Under the pieces are notes generated by a model that was given only the letters and a program-made list of their open reading frames with translations, did not search any database and was not told the origin of the DNA. A stretch of DNA of 64,000 nucleotides, taken from positions 10,583,501-10,647,500 of the forward strand of contig NZ_CP012333.1 in NCBI RefSeq assembly GCF_001263205.1, written 5' to 3'. This stretch comes from Labilithrix luteola. GTDB taxonomy: Bacteria; Myxococcota_A; Polyangia; Polyangiales; Polyangiaceae. Below, piece after piece: positions 42,741 to 51,876 of the stretch (the first letter of the stretch is position 1; every line of letters starts with the position of its first letter). The translations under genes were made by a program, and so were the position numbers.

Positions 42741-42833
42741 TCACGCCGCGTCCGCACGCCTCTCCGCCGGCGCGATCGCAGTCCGGTGGCGCACCGTCTG
42801 CAACGTGCTCCACGTGGGCGCGCCACCACGTGG

Positions 42834-44396
42834 ATGAAGCTCTTACGTCTCGTCCGGGCCGGCCTCGCTGGCACCGCGCTGGCCCTCGTCGCCCTCGCGG
42901 AAGGCCCGGCACGCGCCGAGCCCGAGCCATCGAAAGCGCCCGCGCCCACCGACGACACGCGTGATCCGGCGTTTCGCTACGTCGGCGGAACGCCCCCCGC
43001 GAACGTTCTGCGCACTGCGATCGAGCAAGGCATCATCCTCGGCGTCGGCTACCTCCAATACGTGCTCGACAAGAACTCGAACTCGGGGGACTTCGATCTC
43101 GGCGTGAGCTGGTCGACCCTCCGCGACAAGTTCCTGTTCAAGGACGTCTCGTTCGACGACAACCGCTTCGACACGAACTGGGTCCTTCACCCGTTCGCAG
43201 GCTGGGCCTACTACTCCGCGGCGCGCGGAAACCGTCTCGGCATCCTGCCGTCGTTCGCCTTCGCCTTCGTCTCCTCGGCCTTCTGGGAATTCATCGGCGA
43301 GTTCCGCGAGCAGGCCGCCATCAACGATCTCGTCGTGACGCCCATGTCCGGCATGGCCATCGGCGAGAGCACGACGCAGCTCGGCGCGTTTCTCCAGCGG
43401 AGCCGCAAGACACCGGCGACGTTCGTCTTCGGCTGGCTGTTCGGTCCGTTCAAGGCCCTGCACGACACCCTCGACGGCCTGACGCCCGAACCTCCTGAAG
43501 GCTACGACGACCTCGGCTTCCCGAACGACGTGTGGCACCGCTTCTACCTCGGCGCCGACGCCGGCGTGACGAAGCAGGCCCAGGGCCTTCTCCAAACCGA
43601 TGGTCGCGTGCTCGGCTACACGCGACTCTCGACGCTTCCGCACTACGGGGCCGAGGGAGCCGCTTCACTCTGGTTCCATTCGGGCGAGATGTCCGCGATG
43701 GCCATCCGCGCCGCGACGGGCGGCGGTGAGCTCGTCGACTTCAACCTGGCCACGAGTTTCATTGCCGCGGGCCACTACGCGCAGAACGTCGGTCTCGACG
43801 GGCGCGGGCGCCTGCGCGGAAGCGGCACCGTCGCCGGGCTGCACTTCGGCTTCGAGTATGGCTACCACGACTACGATCGCGATCGGCGTCTGCCGGCCGA
43901 CCACATCGCGCTCGTCTCCGCGGGGCCGACCTTCGAGCATTCCCTCTACGGACATGGCGTGACGCTACGCGTGCGAGCCGACAGCCTCGCGACGTTCGGC
44001 GGTGTCCATGCCTACGCGCTGACTCCATACGAGCGTGCTTACGGCACCACCGGGCTCACGTCGGTCCTGGCGCGCGAGGGCTACTACCACGCGCTCGGCG
44101 TCACCTTGCGTCCGGTGGTCGAAGTCGAAGCCGGCCCGATCGACGCGGGAGGCGACGTGCGCGCCGACTGGTTCGAAGGAATTACCGGCGCCGACCGCGA
44201 GGCGCCCGTCACGGCGGAGGACACGCCCGCCAGCGACGTTCGACTGACGACATGCGCGTGGCTCGGCGTCACCCCGATCCGTCACGTTCGACTGGGCATC
44301 TCGACCGAGTACAATGCCCGTTCGGGACGGGTTGGACCGGCCAGCGCCTCACGCAGCGAGTTCGGCGTGTATGGAGGCGCCGGCGTTCGGTTCTAG
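42834..44396 (+). CDS. DUF3943 outer-envelope protein
   Basis: A 520-residue protein with a signal peptide (LLRLVRAGLAGTALALVALAEGPARA). The DUF3943 part spans about residues 45-220: FDTNWVLHPFAGWAYYSAARGNRLGI, then FVSSAFWEFIGEF and TPMSGMAIGESTTQL. The remaining ~300 residues alternate short aromatic strands (FGFEYGYHDYDRDR, LGISTEYNARSG) and end in Phe (GAGVRF), as expected for an outer-membrane beta-barrel. Function unknown. Its stop codon is two bases from the convergent kinase stop. Confidence 0.85.
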   Translation: MKLLRLVRAGLAGTALALVALAEGPARAEPEPSKAPAPTDDTRDPAFRYVGGTPPANVLRTAIEQGIILGVGYLQYVLDKNSNSGDFDLGVSWSTLRDKFLFKDVSFDDNRFDTNWVLHPFAGWAYYSAARGNRLGILPSFAFAFVSSAFWEFIGEFREQAAINDLVVTPMSGMAIGESTTQLGAFLQRSRKTPATFVFGWLFGPFKALHDTLDGLTPEPPEGYDDLGFPNDVWHRFYLGADAGVTKQAQGLLQTDGRVLGYTRLSTLPHYGAEGAASLWFHSGEMSAMAIRAATGGGELVDFNLATSFIAAGHYAQNVGLDGRGRLRGSGTVAGLHFGFEYGYHDYDRDRRLPADHIALVSAGPTFEHSLYGHGVTLRVRADSLATFGGVHAYALTPYERAYGTTGLTSVLAREGYYHALGVTLRPVVEVEAGPIDAGGDVRADWFEGITGADREAPVTAEDTPASDVRLTTCAWLGVTPIRHVRLGISTEYNARSGRVGPASASRSEFGVYGGAGVRF

Positions 44397-44398
44397 TC

Positions 44399-45151
44399 CT
44401 AGAGCGGGAGCGCGACCATGAAGCGGCTGCCTGCACCCGGCATGGATTCCGCCCAGATCCGCCCGTGATGCGCGTCGATGATCGCCTTGGCAATGGCAAG
44501 GCCGAGGCCCGCGCCCTTGTAGGCCACGTCTTTCGCACGCCAGTAGCGGTCGAAGACGTACGGAAGGTCGGCGTCGGCGATGCCGGGACCGTTGTCGATG
44601 ATCTCGACGACGACTTCCCCCTTGCCGACAGCCGCGTGCACCGTAATGGTGCCGCCCTTCTCCGTGACGTTGAACGCGTTGACGAGCAGATTCGCGAGCA
44701 CCTGCGAGATGCGGTCACGATCGCACGCCACCGGCGGCATGTCGTCGATGGCGACGCGAACGTCGATGTTGCGCTCACGGGCCAGCACCGACGCGGCCGC
44801 GGCGGACTGCGCGACGATCTCGGCGAAGTCCTCGGTCTCGAGGCGCAAGATGAAGCGACCGTTCTGGAGGTCGGCCATCTCGGCGAGGTCCTCGGTGAGG
44901 CGGAGAATCCGGTCGGCGCAGCGCCGAATGACGTCGAAGGCTTCGCGAATGCCACCCTCGACGTGGACTCCTCGAAGCGATTCGATCGACATCACAATGG
45001 AGCTCACCGGTGACCGGAGCTCATGCGCGATGACGGCGAGGAGCTCGTCACGCGCGGGATTTTCGGCTTCCCCCCCTCGCGTCCGCGCCACTCGACGAAT
45101 TTTTCTTCTCCCATATCGGTCGAAGGCTCTACACGATTCGCGCGGGGGCAC
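44399..45151 (-). CDS. Soluble histidine kinase without a sensor domain
   Basis: A 250-residue protein (GTG start) made almost only of the transmitter. ELLAVIAHELRSPVSSIVMSI is the H box with His43. An N box (ISQVLANLLVNAFNVTEKGG), a G1 box (DNGPGIADADLPYVF), and a G2 box (GAGLGLAIAKAIID) follow. The 40-residue basic lead has no PAS, GAF or membrane segment. It may be a partner of receiver proteins elsewhere, or a truncated form of a longer kinase. The closest relatives by pattern are hybrid kinases of Myxococcota. Confidence 0.9.
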   Translation of the reverse strand: MPPRESCRAFDRYGRRKIRRVARTRGGEAENPARDELLAVIAHELRSPVSSIVMSIESLRGVHVEGGIREAFDVIRRCADRILRLTEDLAEMADLQNGRFILRLETEDFAEIVAQSAAAASVLARERNIDVRVAIDDMPPVACDRDRISQVLANLLVNAFNVTEKGGTITVHAAVGKGEVVVEIIDNGPGIADADLPYVFDRYWRAKDVAYKGAGLGLAIAKAIIDAHHGRIWAESMPGAGSRFMVALPL

Positions 45152-45153
45152 AT

Positions 45154-45165
45154 CCCCCTAGGGGG
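45154..45165. promoter_or_regulatory. 12-bp palindrome CCCCCTAGGGGG in a divergent promoter region
   Basis: This perfect palindrome lies just before the kinase GTG and 44 bases before the membrane glycosyltransferase ATG, in a 57-base divergent gap. It may be an operator. On the minus strand its right half also serves as a G-rich ribosome-binding sequence, so the resemblance could be partly fortuitous. Confidence 0.4.
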
Positions 45166-45208
45166 GAAGGACCGCTGTTTCCGACCCGGCCAAACAGAAA
45201 AATCTCCA

Positions 45209-46672
45209 ATGCTTATCAAGGTCGAGCTCGACGCCGGCTCCACGCCCCACCCGGGTAGCACCACGTCCCGAATGCGGTGGGCGGCCCGCATGGTCTTCCG
45301 GATGGTGGCGATTGGCCTGGCGATCGCCATCGTCGTCGCCGCCTGCCACGACGTCTCCAAGGCGTGGGACGTGTGGATGTACCACCTGCCTTTCGCCGGC
45401 CGAATCGCCGGTCTCGTCGATCCCGAGGTCTACGTCTTCAGCGTCGCCAACCGACAGCGATTCGAGGGCTTTCCTCTTCTGGCCGAGGCCCTGCAGGGTC
45501 TCGCCTGGCGGCTCACCGGCCGGCCGGAATGCGCGAACCTGGTCTCGGTCGCCGGCCTCGGGCTTCTCGTCCTCTTCTTGAAGCGACGCTTCGCAGTCCC
45601 GGCATCGCTTTCGCTGCTCGCCTTCCTGGCCATTCCGCTGGTCCAGATCCACGTCACCGCGGCGTACGTGGACCTGCCGGCCAATGCCTGCGCGACGCTC
45701 CTCGCGCTCGTCACGTACCAAGCGCTCGTTTCGACGGCGCCGCCTTCTCCGCGCCAGCTCGCCCTTGCCGCCGTTCTTGCCACGGCGACGGCCAACATGA
45801 AGTTCCAGCTCGTGCCCGTGGTCCTCGGCTGCGCGGTCGTGCAGCTCGTTCGATCGCTTCGCTCGGAAGACCGCCGGCTCGCGCGCCTCGGCGTGATTGC
45901 GCTCGCGCTGCCCTTCGTGTTCGCCACGCCGATCAAGAACGTGATCGTCCACGGCAACCCGGTCTGGCCCGTCGAAATCCACATTCCAGGCTTCCACGTG
46001 CCGTTCGCCGAGACGGCCTACGCGTCGAGCCCGCGATGGCTCGAGCACGTCCCGCGGCCGGTGCGCTTCGCATGCTCGGTGCTCGAAGTTGGCGCGCGTC
46101 CGATCACCGAAGGCCATCGGTGGTCCATCGACCAGTGGACTCCGCCGGACGAGCCCGGTTATCGCATGGGCGGCTTTTTCGGAGCGTTCGTGCTCGTGAA
46201 TCTCGTAGCGCTCGCCGTCGCCGTCGCTCGCCGACGTTCACGCGAGAACGTCGTGGCCGCGGCGTTCTTCGCCGGGCTCACCGCGCTCGTGAGCATGCTC
46301 CCTCAATCCCACGAGCTTCGTTACTACCTCGTGTGGATGCTCACCCTCGTGTCGCTGAACCTCGTCGTATGGTCGCGCGAGCGGCCGCTGGCCGTGGGCA
46401 CCGCCTGCGCCGCGGCGCTGGCGGTGGTCGCCTACTCGACGGGCGGAACGTACCTCGTTCCTTCGGGGGATTCGTTCGCCACGGTGCTCTCCACGCACGT
46501 CGATCGCGCGCGTCTCGACGCCATCGCGCCGGGCGAACGCGTATGCATCGATCGACAGCCCTGGACCTTCCTGTGGTCTCCGCAATTCCACGCGCGGCCC
46601 TCCTACGTGGTGCAGGAAGCCGAAGACCCCTCGGACTGCCGCGGCGTCCGCTCCCTCGACGATTCGCGCTAG
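45209..46672 (+). CDS. GT39/ArnT-like multispan glycosyltransferase
   Basis: A 487-residue protein with about ten hydrophobic helices. The first loop contains KAWDVWMYHLPFAGRIAG, with the Asp-containing pattern of GT-C enzymes (the DVWMYHLP stretch after the first helix). GFPLLAEALQGLAWRLTG and PLVQIHVTAAYVDLPANA follow, with LVSMLPQSHELRYYLVWMLTL near residue 390. Such enzymes use polyprenyl-phosphate sugars at the membrane. Together with the GT2 and DUF2304 genes just downstream on the other strand it may form a glycan-modification set; the acceptor is unknown. Confidence 0.8.
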   Translation: MLIKVELDAGSTPHPGSTTSRMRWAARMVFRMVAIGLAIAIVVAACHDVSKAWDVWMYHLPFAGRIAGLVDPEVYVFSVANRQRFEGFPLLAEALQGLAWRLTGRPECANLVSVAGLGLLVLFLKRRFAVPASLSLLAFLAIPLVQIHVTAAYVDLPANACATLLALVTYQALVSTAPPSPRQLALAAVLATATANMKFQLVPVVLGCAVVQLVRSLRSEDRRLARLGVIALALPFVFATPIKNVIVHGNPVWPVEIHIPGFHVPFAETAYASSPRWLEHVPRPVRFACSVLEVGARPITEGHRWSIDQWTPPDEPGYRMGGFFGAFVLVNLVALAVAVARRRSRENVVAAAFFAGLTALVSMLPQSHELRYYLVWMLTLVSLNLVVWSRERPLAVGTACAAALAVVAYSTGGTYLVPSGDSFATVLSTHVDRARLDAIAPGERVCIDRQPWTFLWSPQFHARPSYVVQEAEDPSDCRGVRSLDDSR

Positions 46673-46678
46673 AGCGCT

Positions 46679-47029
46679 CTATAGCGTGGGGCGTTTGCCG
46701 ACTTCGCGTGCGTTCATCAGCGAAACGGCCCGCACGAGCTCGGTCATCCGCTGCTCGTCTTCGTGACGACGCCGGCGGGAGAGCAGCGACTCACGAACGA
46801 GCCAGATAACGAGCGGATAGAGCACGAAGTCGACGCCGCGACCGATGCCGACCGCGCGCGCCAAACGTCGCGCGATCTCGGGGCACACGATCAACGCACC
46901 GCCCACCGCGAACGCCAGCGCCTGGAGAACGAGCAGACGGCGGTTCTTGAGCGTCGTGAAATCGTGGAGCAGAAGCGCCGCCAGCAGACCGACGAGCGCA
47001 ACGGCGGCGGGGGTAATCTCGAGGGTCAA
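46679..47029 (-). CDS. DUF2304 small membrane protein
   Basis: A 116-residue protein with three hydrophobic helices (ALVGLLAALLLHDF, LLVLQALAFAVGGALIVCPEIA, GVDFVLYPLVIWLVRESLLSR). The GRGVDFVLYPLVIW motif and length fit DUF2304, a family that regularly follows polyprenyl-sugar GT2 enzymes. Its start overlaps the GT2 stop by four bases, so the two are probably co-translated and may form a flippase-like or anchoring pair, as recalled for this gene order. Confidence 0.87.
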   Translation of the reverse strand: MTLEITPAAVALVGLLAALLLHDFTTLKNRRLLVLQALAFAVGGALIVCPEIARRLARAVGIGRGVDFVLYPLVIWLVRESLLSRRRRHEDEQRMTELVRAVSLMNAREVGKRPTL

Positions 47030-47787
47030 GAGCCCTTCCCGAAGAGAAAGCCCTGGAAGAGATCGACGACGATCGCGACGGCGCCCGAGGCCTTCTGGCC
47101 TTTCGCGAGCGATTCGTCGGTGTAGCGGACGGCCACCGGTACCTCGACGAGGCGAAGCCGCTCGGCTTCACGCCCCGCGGAGCTCGCAAGAGAAATCCTG
47201 CGCGTGATTTCCGTCGCGTGCGCCATTCGATTCTGACGAAGCTGCATGCGACCGATGGCTCGCGGGCTGAACGCGCGCAGGCCGTTGTGCGCGTCGGACA
47301 GCGTGAGCCCCGTCGTCAGTCGCTCGAAGAGGCGCGCGAGCGTGAGGAGGACGCGACGCGAAGAAGGGACGTCGGAACCTCCTGCAAATCGGTTCCCGAG
47401 CGCGACGTCGACGCCACGCGTGACGGCAAGGGCGAGCGCTTGCACGTCTTGTGGACGATGCTGACCGTCGGAGTCCATCGTCACGTAGGCGTCGAACGCG
47501 CCCTCTTCGGAGGCGAACCGAGGGTCGAGCGCGAGACGACGGGCCGTTTCGATGGCGGCCCCCTGCCCGAGGTTGACCTCGTGCCGCGCAAGAACCACGC
47601 GAAGCGCGTGCGAGGCCGGGACCACGTCGTCCGAGATGGGCGGGACGCTGCCGTCGTCGACGAGGAACACGCACACGGTCACGCCGACCTCCGCGCGCAG
47701 GTGCTCGGCGAGCTCGGCGAGCGTCCGCACGAGCCGCTGCTCCTCGTTGTACGCGGGCATGAGAACCGCGATCCGCACGGCCCGCAT
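47026..47787 (-). CDS. Family 2 glycosyltransferase (polyprenyl-phosphate sugar synthase-like)
   Basis: A 253-residue GT-A enzyme. AVLMPAYNEEQRLVRTL is the nucleotide-sugar strand. FLVDDGSVPP, VNLGQGAAIETARRLA and VTMDSDGQHRP follow, where the DSD holds the metal. GNRFAGGS and SDAHNGLRAFSPRAI complete the DPM/GtrB-like pattern. The soluble form with no C-terminal membrane helices is complemented by the adjacent DUF2304 protein. It probably loads a sugar on a polyprenyl phosphate. The ORF upstream of 47787 is a shadow of pabC. Confidence 0.92.
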   Translation of the reverse strand: MRAVRIAVLMPAYNEEQRLVRTLAELAEHLRAEVGVTVCVFLVDDGSVPPISDDVVPASHALRVVLARHEVNLGQGAAIETARRLALDPRFASEEGAFDAYVTMDSDGQHRPQDVQALALAVTRGVDVALGNRFAGGSDVPSSRRVLLTLARLFERLTTGLTLSDAHNGLRAFSPRAIGRMQLRQNRMAHATEITRRISLASSAGREAERLRLVEVPVAVRYTDESLAKGQKASGAVAIVVDLFQGFLFGKGS

Positions 47788-47856
47788 GCTAGTCGCGCCC
47801 GTCTTCCGACACCAGGCTTGCGCGCGCCCGCCGGCCTTGCCATACCTCCGCGCGCC

Positions 47857-48714
47857 GTGGCCGTCGTCTACCTGGGAGATCGTTTTCTGCCGGCCGAGCT
47901 CGCCCAGGTTCCGGTCACGGATCCGGGCTATCTGCTTGGCGACGGCGTTTTCGCCACCCTCCGCGGTTACGACGGCGCGTGCTTCCGGCCGGAGAGGCAC
48001 CTTGCGGCCCTCGTGCGGGGCGCGGAGGCCCTCGGTCTTCCCCTCCCCATGCCCGCTGCCGTGATGGCCGAAATTGCCGACGAAGCCGCGCGCCGGACCG
48101 GTGAAGCGATCGCCTACGTCCGCGTCACCCTCGCTCGAGGCAGCCAGGACCGACCTTCGGTTCTCTCCCTCCTGGCACGCGCCTACGACGTTCCCACCGA
48201 CGATCAGTACGAACGCGGGATCCCGACGACAGTCGTGGGGCCGCGCCGCATCCCCCCCGAGTGTTTCGCGCCAGGCTTCAAGAGCACGAGCTACGCGGCT
48301 CAGCTCGTGGCCCGTCGGGAAGCGAACGCGCGAGGCGCGAGCGAAGGCATCCAGCTCGCGATCGACGGAGCGCTCGCGTGCGGGACGATGTCGAACCTCT
48401 TCGTCGTCCGCGGCCGCGAGCTCGTCACGCCGCCTCTCGCCACGGGGTGTCGAGAAGGCATCACCCGGGGCGCGGTGCTCGAGCTGGCAGAACAGGCCGG
48501 CCTCGTCGCGCGCGAGGGCCGCCTCGAACCGAACGATCTCTTCGAAGCGGACGAAGCCTTCTTCACCAGCACGCGCGTCGAATGTCTCGGCATCGCGAGC
48601 GTCGACGGCCGACCGATCGGCAACCTGGCGAATGCACGTTCTACCCGGGCCCTGAGAAAGGCACTTCGCGAGCTCGCCTTGCGCGAGACCTCCTCGCGGA
48701 GGGCATCCCCATGA
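47857..48714 (+). CDS. pabC: Aminodeoxychorismate lyase / class IV aminotransferase
   Basis: A 285-residue PLP enzyme with a GTG start. VVYLGDRFLPAELAQVPVTDPGYLLGDGVFATLR is the family opening. GFKSTSYAAQLVARREANARGASEG contains the PLP Lys region, and IDGALACGTMSNLFVVRGRELVTPPL is the signature (the E in the usual EGT replaced by C in ACGTMSNLF). GCREGITRGAVLELAEQAGL follows. It splits aminodeoxychorismate to 4-aminobenzoate and pyruvate. The stop overlaps the pabB ATG (48711-48714), and pabA follows, which settles PabC over branched-chain aminotransferase. Confidence 0.9.
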   Translation: MAVVYLGDRFLPAELAQVPVTDPGYLLGDGVFATLRGYDGACFRPERHLAALVRGAEALGLPLPMPAAVMAEIADEAARRTGEAIAYVRVTLARGSQDRPSVLSLLARAYDVPTDDQYERGIPTTVVGPRRIPPECFAPGFKSTSYAAQLVARREANARGASEGIQLAIDGALACGTMSNLFVVRGRELVTPPLATGCREGITRGAVLELAEQAGLVAREGRLEPNDLFEADEAFFTSTRVECLGIASVDGRPIGNLANARSTRALRKALRELALRETSSRRASP

Positions 48715-50237
48715 GCACGACGATTCACCTGCTCGAAGAGATCGAGCTCGCGCACCGCTTCGACGCGTATCGCGATGCGTTTCCCGCCGGCCGGGGCACG
48801 TTTCTGCTCGACGGCGCAGGTGCCGGAGAACACCTCGCGGGCTTCGCACTGCTCGGCAGCGATCCCATCGCGTCGTTCCGCGCCTCGCGCACGACCGATC
48901 GACGACGCGACGGAGGCCTCAAAGCGCGCGTCACGCTCGCCGAGGGCGGACGCAGCTTCACGCTCGCCGTCGACGATGCGCTCGAAGCGCTCCGCATGGC
49001 GCTCGCCAAGCACGCCATCGACCCCTCCGAGTACGTCGCGAGGCCGCTTCCGCTGCTCGCCGGCGCCGTCGGCTACGTCAGCTACGAAGTCGGACAGATG
49101 ATCGAGCGCCTGCCTTGCCTCGCTCGACCGTCACTGGGAATGCCCGACATCGCCTTCGGCTTCCACGACTGGATCCTCGGCCTTTGCCATCGCACCGGGA
49201 GGACATGGCTGTCGGTCGTCGGGCGCGGCGCTTCGTCGAGCGAAGCGCGCCAGAATGCCGAACGACGACGGGACGACGTGCTCGCGAGCATCGCGAATTT
49301 CGAAGCGCGCGGCCTCGCACGCCCCCAGGCGAGCGAAGCCAAAGGCAGCGTCGCCCCCTCCCAGCTGAGGCCGCTCCTCTCGCGCGACGCGTATCTCGCG
49401 AGAATCCACGAGGCGAAGGAGCACATCGCAGCCGGCGACACCTTCGAGATCTGTCTCACGCAGCCGTTCGAAGCGACGGCCGATCGAGAACGCGACGCTC
49501 CCCGTGTCTGGCGCATTCTCCGCGAGAAGAATCCAGCACCGTTCGCGGCGTTCCTCGACTTCCCCGAAGGCGCGGTCGTCTCGTCGTCGCCCGAACGCTT
49601 CGTGCGTCTCGACGCCGGCCGCGTGGCGGAGAGCCGTCCGATCAAAGGCACGCGCCCGCGCGGGAGCTCTCCGGCCGACGACGCCCGACTCATCGCAGAG
49701 TTGGCCTCCTCCACGAAGGACCGCGCCGAGAATGCGATGATCGTCGATCTCGTCCGCAACGATCTCGGCAAGATCTGCCGGTACGGATCGGTCACGGTGC
49801 CCGAGCTGTACGCCGTGGAGAGCTATGCGACCGTCCACCAGATGGTCTCGACCATCCGTGGCGAGCTCGACGCACGACGTGACGCCGTCGACGTACTCCG
49901 CGCATGCTTCCCGCCCGGGTCGATGACGGGCGCGCCGAAGATCGAGGCCATGAGCATCCTCGAGCGCCTCGAGATCGCCGAGCGCGGCGTCTACTCCGGT
50001 GGCCTCGGCTTTTTCGACTTCTCCGGCACGTTGGACCTCAGTGTCGTCATCCGCACCGCGGTGTTCCGCGAAGGCCGTGCGCAAGTCCACGTCGGCGGCG
50101 CCATCGTCGACGATTCGGAGCCGAACGCCGAATACGAGGAAACGCTGCAGAAGGTGCGGGCGCTCGCCTCCGCGTTCCGCGAGCTCGAACGGCTCGAGAC
50201 CTCTGCGCTGGTACCCGCCGCCGAGGTGCACGCGTGA
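48711..50237 (+). CDS. pabB: Aminodeoxychorismate synthase component I
   Basis: A 508-residue chorismate-utilising enzyme. The decisive motif is ESRPIKGTRPRG: Lys at this place is the PabB nucleophile, whereas anthranilate synthase (TrpE) has Ala. FEICLTQPFEA, SSSPERFV, NAMIVDLVRNDLG, HQMVSTIRGEL and PPGSMTGAPK complete the domain; the N-terminal half is the variable regulatory-like part. It aminates chorismate with ammonia from PabA. It overlaps pabC by four bases and pabA by four (GTGA), so the pab genes form a tight three-gene operon for folate synthesis. Confidence 0.95.
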   Translation: MSTTIHLLEEIELAHRFDAYRDAFPAGRGTFLLDGAGAGEHLAGFALLGSDPIASFRASRTTDRRRDGGLKARVTLAEGGRSFTLAVDDALEALRMALAKHAIDPSEYVARPLPLLAGAVGYVSYEVGQMIERLPCLARPSLGMPDIAFGFHDWILGLCHRTGRTWLSVVGRGASSSEARQNAERRRDDVLASIANFEARGLARPQASEAKGSVAPSQLRPLLSRDAYLARIHEAKEHIAAGDTFEICLTQPFEATADRERDAPRVWRILREKNPAPFAAFLDFPEGAVVSSSPERFVRLDAGRVAESRPIKGTRPRGSSPADDARLIAELASSTKDRAENAMIVDLVRNDLGKICRYGSVTVPELYAVESYATVHQMVSTIRGELDARRDAVDVLRACFPPGSMTGAPKIEAMSILERLEIAERGVYSGGLGFFDFSGTLDLSVVIRTAVFREGRAQVHVGGAIVDDSEPNAEYEETLQKVRALASAFRELERLETSALVPAAEVHA

Positions 50238-50824
50238 CGACGCTCGTCATCGACAACTACGACTCCTTCACCTGGAACCTCGTCCAGCTCGTAGGTTCGC
50301 TCGGCGAACGGCCGGTCGTCGTGCGCAACGATGCAGTGACGCTCGCGGAGATCCGGCAGCTCGCGCCGCGCCAGATCATCCTCTCGCCCGGGCCTGGGCA
50401 CCCCGAGGATCCTGCGCGCACGGGAGTCTGCGGAGCAGTCGTGCACGAGCTCGGCCCCACGGTGCCGATTCTCGGCGTCTGCCTCGGTCATCAGCTCGTC
50501 GTGCACGCTTTCGGCGGTCGCGTCGTTCGCGCCGCGAGAGTGATGCACGGAAAAACGAGCACCATCCGGCACAACGGCAAAGGGCTCTTTGCGTCGCTCT
50601 CCCCCACGTTCGAAGCGATGCGCTACCACTCGCTGGTCGCCGAGCCGGTGTCGATTCCGCAGTGCCTCGAGGTCACGGCTTCGTGCGACGACGGCACGGT
50701 GATGGCGGTCCAGCACCGCTCGCATCCGGTCTTCGGGGTGCAGTTCCATCCTGAATCGATCGGTACGCCGGAGGGCCTCCGCCTCCTAGGGGCGTTTCTC
50801 GCGACTCTCGCGACCAGCGCGTAA
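50234..50824 (+). CDS. pabA: Aminodeoxychorismate synthase component II (class I glutamine amidotransferase)
   Basis: A 196-residue amidotransferase with a GTG start inside the pabB stop. VIDNYDSFTWNLVQ and LSPGPGHPED are the N-terminal motifs. VPILGVCLGHQL holds the nucleophile Cys, and FGVQFHPESI holds the catalytic His and Glu. In some bacteria one such subunit serves both PabB and TrpE (anthranilate); no trp genes are near, so either is possible. It ends the operon. Confidence 0.95.
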   Translation: MTTLVIDNYDSFTWNLVQLVGSLGERPVVVRNDAVTLAEIRQLAPRQIILSPGPGHPEDPARTGVCGAVVHELGPTVPILGVCLGHQLVVHAFGGRVVRAARVMHGKTSTIRHNGKGLFASLSPTFEAMRYHSLVAEPVSIPQCLEVTASCDDGTVMAVQHRSHPVFGVQFHPESIGTPEGLRLLGAFLATLATSA

Positions 50825-50879
50825 GAAGGATCGTGGCCACGCGCTCCGCGGAGTGAGGTACGTTCGACCGGTCACACGC

Positions 50880-51359
50880 ATGAGCTCGCGACAGCCATTC
50901 CTCTCGATCGTTTCCCCCGTTTCTCCCGCGCCGCGACTCGGCCTCGCCACGGTGTTGGTGGGTGCCGTCGTCGTTGCTTGCGGCGGAGCTCCCGAAGCGA
51001 CCGCGCCTTCCTCTTATGGTCGGCCCGAGACCACCGAGCCGGCCACGATCGCGGAGGCGCAGGACCAGATCGCCCACGCCGCGGAAGAGCTCCGGGCACC
51101 AGGGGCCGCGCAGCCCTCCGCGCCTCCCGCGGACCACACGGGGGTGTCGAGCGATTCGGCCATCCGCGAGCCAAGCGCCGCGCCACGCGCCGAGGCAAAG
51201 AGCGAGTCGGCGTGTGCGAGTCAATGTCGGGCGCTCGCCTCGATGCGACGCGCCGTGACCGCGCTCTGTCGGATGACGGGCGCCGACGATGCGCGCTGCA
51301 AAGACGCGACGCGGACGCTCACGACGAGCGAGCAGCGCGTGTCGGCGTGTTCCTGCTGA
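50880..51359 (+). CDS. Small cysteine-containing lipoprotein
   Basis: A 159-residue protein from ATG 50880 (GTG 50853 also in frame). The signal peptide ends LVGAVVVACGG with lipid Cys. A Pro/Ala/Glu-rich linker leads to a C-terminal domain with six cysteines (CASQCRALASMRRAVTALCRMTG, DDARCKDA, SACSC) that could form three disulfides. This layout is seen in many short Myxococcota lipoproteins. No family recognised. Confidence 0.75.
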   Translation: MSSRQPFLSIVSPVSPAPRLGLATVLVGAVVVACGGAPEATAPSSYGRPETTEPATIAEAQDQIAHAAEELRAPGAAQPSAPPADHTGVSSDSAIREPSAAPRAEAKSESACASQCRALASMRRAVTALCRMTGADDARCKDATRTLTTSEQRVSACSC

Positions 51360-51478
51360 CGGCTTCGCGCGCGTGAACGAACGGCTTCACCTGGCCGCCC
51401 ACGATTCACGTTCGACCTGGAAAGCAGGGCGAACGCGCATCATCCGAACGAGCACGCACCTTGCTCGGAGCGACGCCG

Positions 51479-51772
51479 ATGAAGCTTCTCTCGAACGCCC
51501 TTCGGTGGAAGAGGTTGTGCGCCTGCACCGTCCTCGCCCTCGCGTCCGTCGCGTGCGGCGCGTCCTCGACGCCACGTGCTCGCGTCGCCTCCGATCTCGG
51601 ATGCACGGCCGACGAAACCGCCGTGCACAAGCTCGGCAACGGACGATGGCGCGTCGTCGGATGCGGGCGGACGGCGGTCTACCTCTGCACGACGCCCGTG
51701 CGTGACTGCTGGCGCGAGGGCGACGTGCACCCCGTCGCCGTCGCAAGTCCGTCTCCGCCGCCAATTCCGTAA
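51479..51772 (+). CDS. Small cysteine-rich lipoprotein
   Basis: A 97-residue protein. LCACTVLALASVACG is a lipoprotein signal. The mature part has CTADETAVHKLGNGRWRVVGCGRTAVYLCTTPVRDCW, with four cysteines and a compact two-strand pattern, then a Pro-rich end. It resembles small secreted Myxococcota proteins with a 'cysteine pair plus RWRVxGCGR' motif. Function unknown. A TTG six codons upstream (51461) is an alternative start. Confidence 0.75.
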   Translation: MKLLSNALRWKRLCACTVLALASVACGASSTPRARVASDLGCTADETAVHKLGNGRWRVVGCGRTAVYLCTTPVRDCWREGDVHPVAVASPSPPPIP

Positions 51773-51876
51773 CGAGTCGCGTCGGTCTACGCACGGTGAG
51801 GGCGCAAAGCCCCACGATCCCGCGCATTTCGCGGTGAGTTAGCGCGTGCATGACTCTTGCTGTGCGGGCGCGTCAC

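Noticed and set aside
48711..50824. Assignment of the chorismate enzymes as TrpE/TrpG
   Set aside because: The PIKGT motif has the PabB Lys, and a PabC gene is fused by overlap at the front of the operon.
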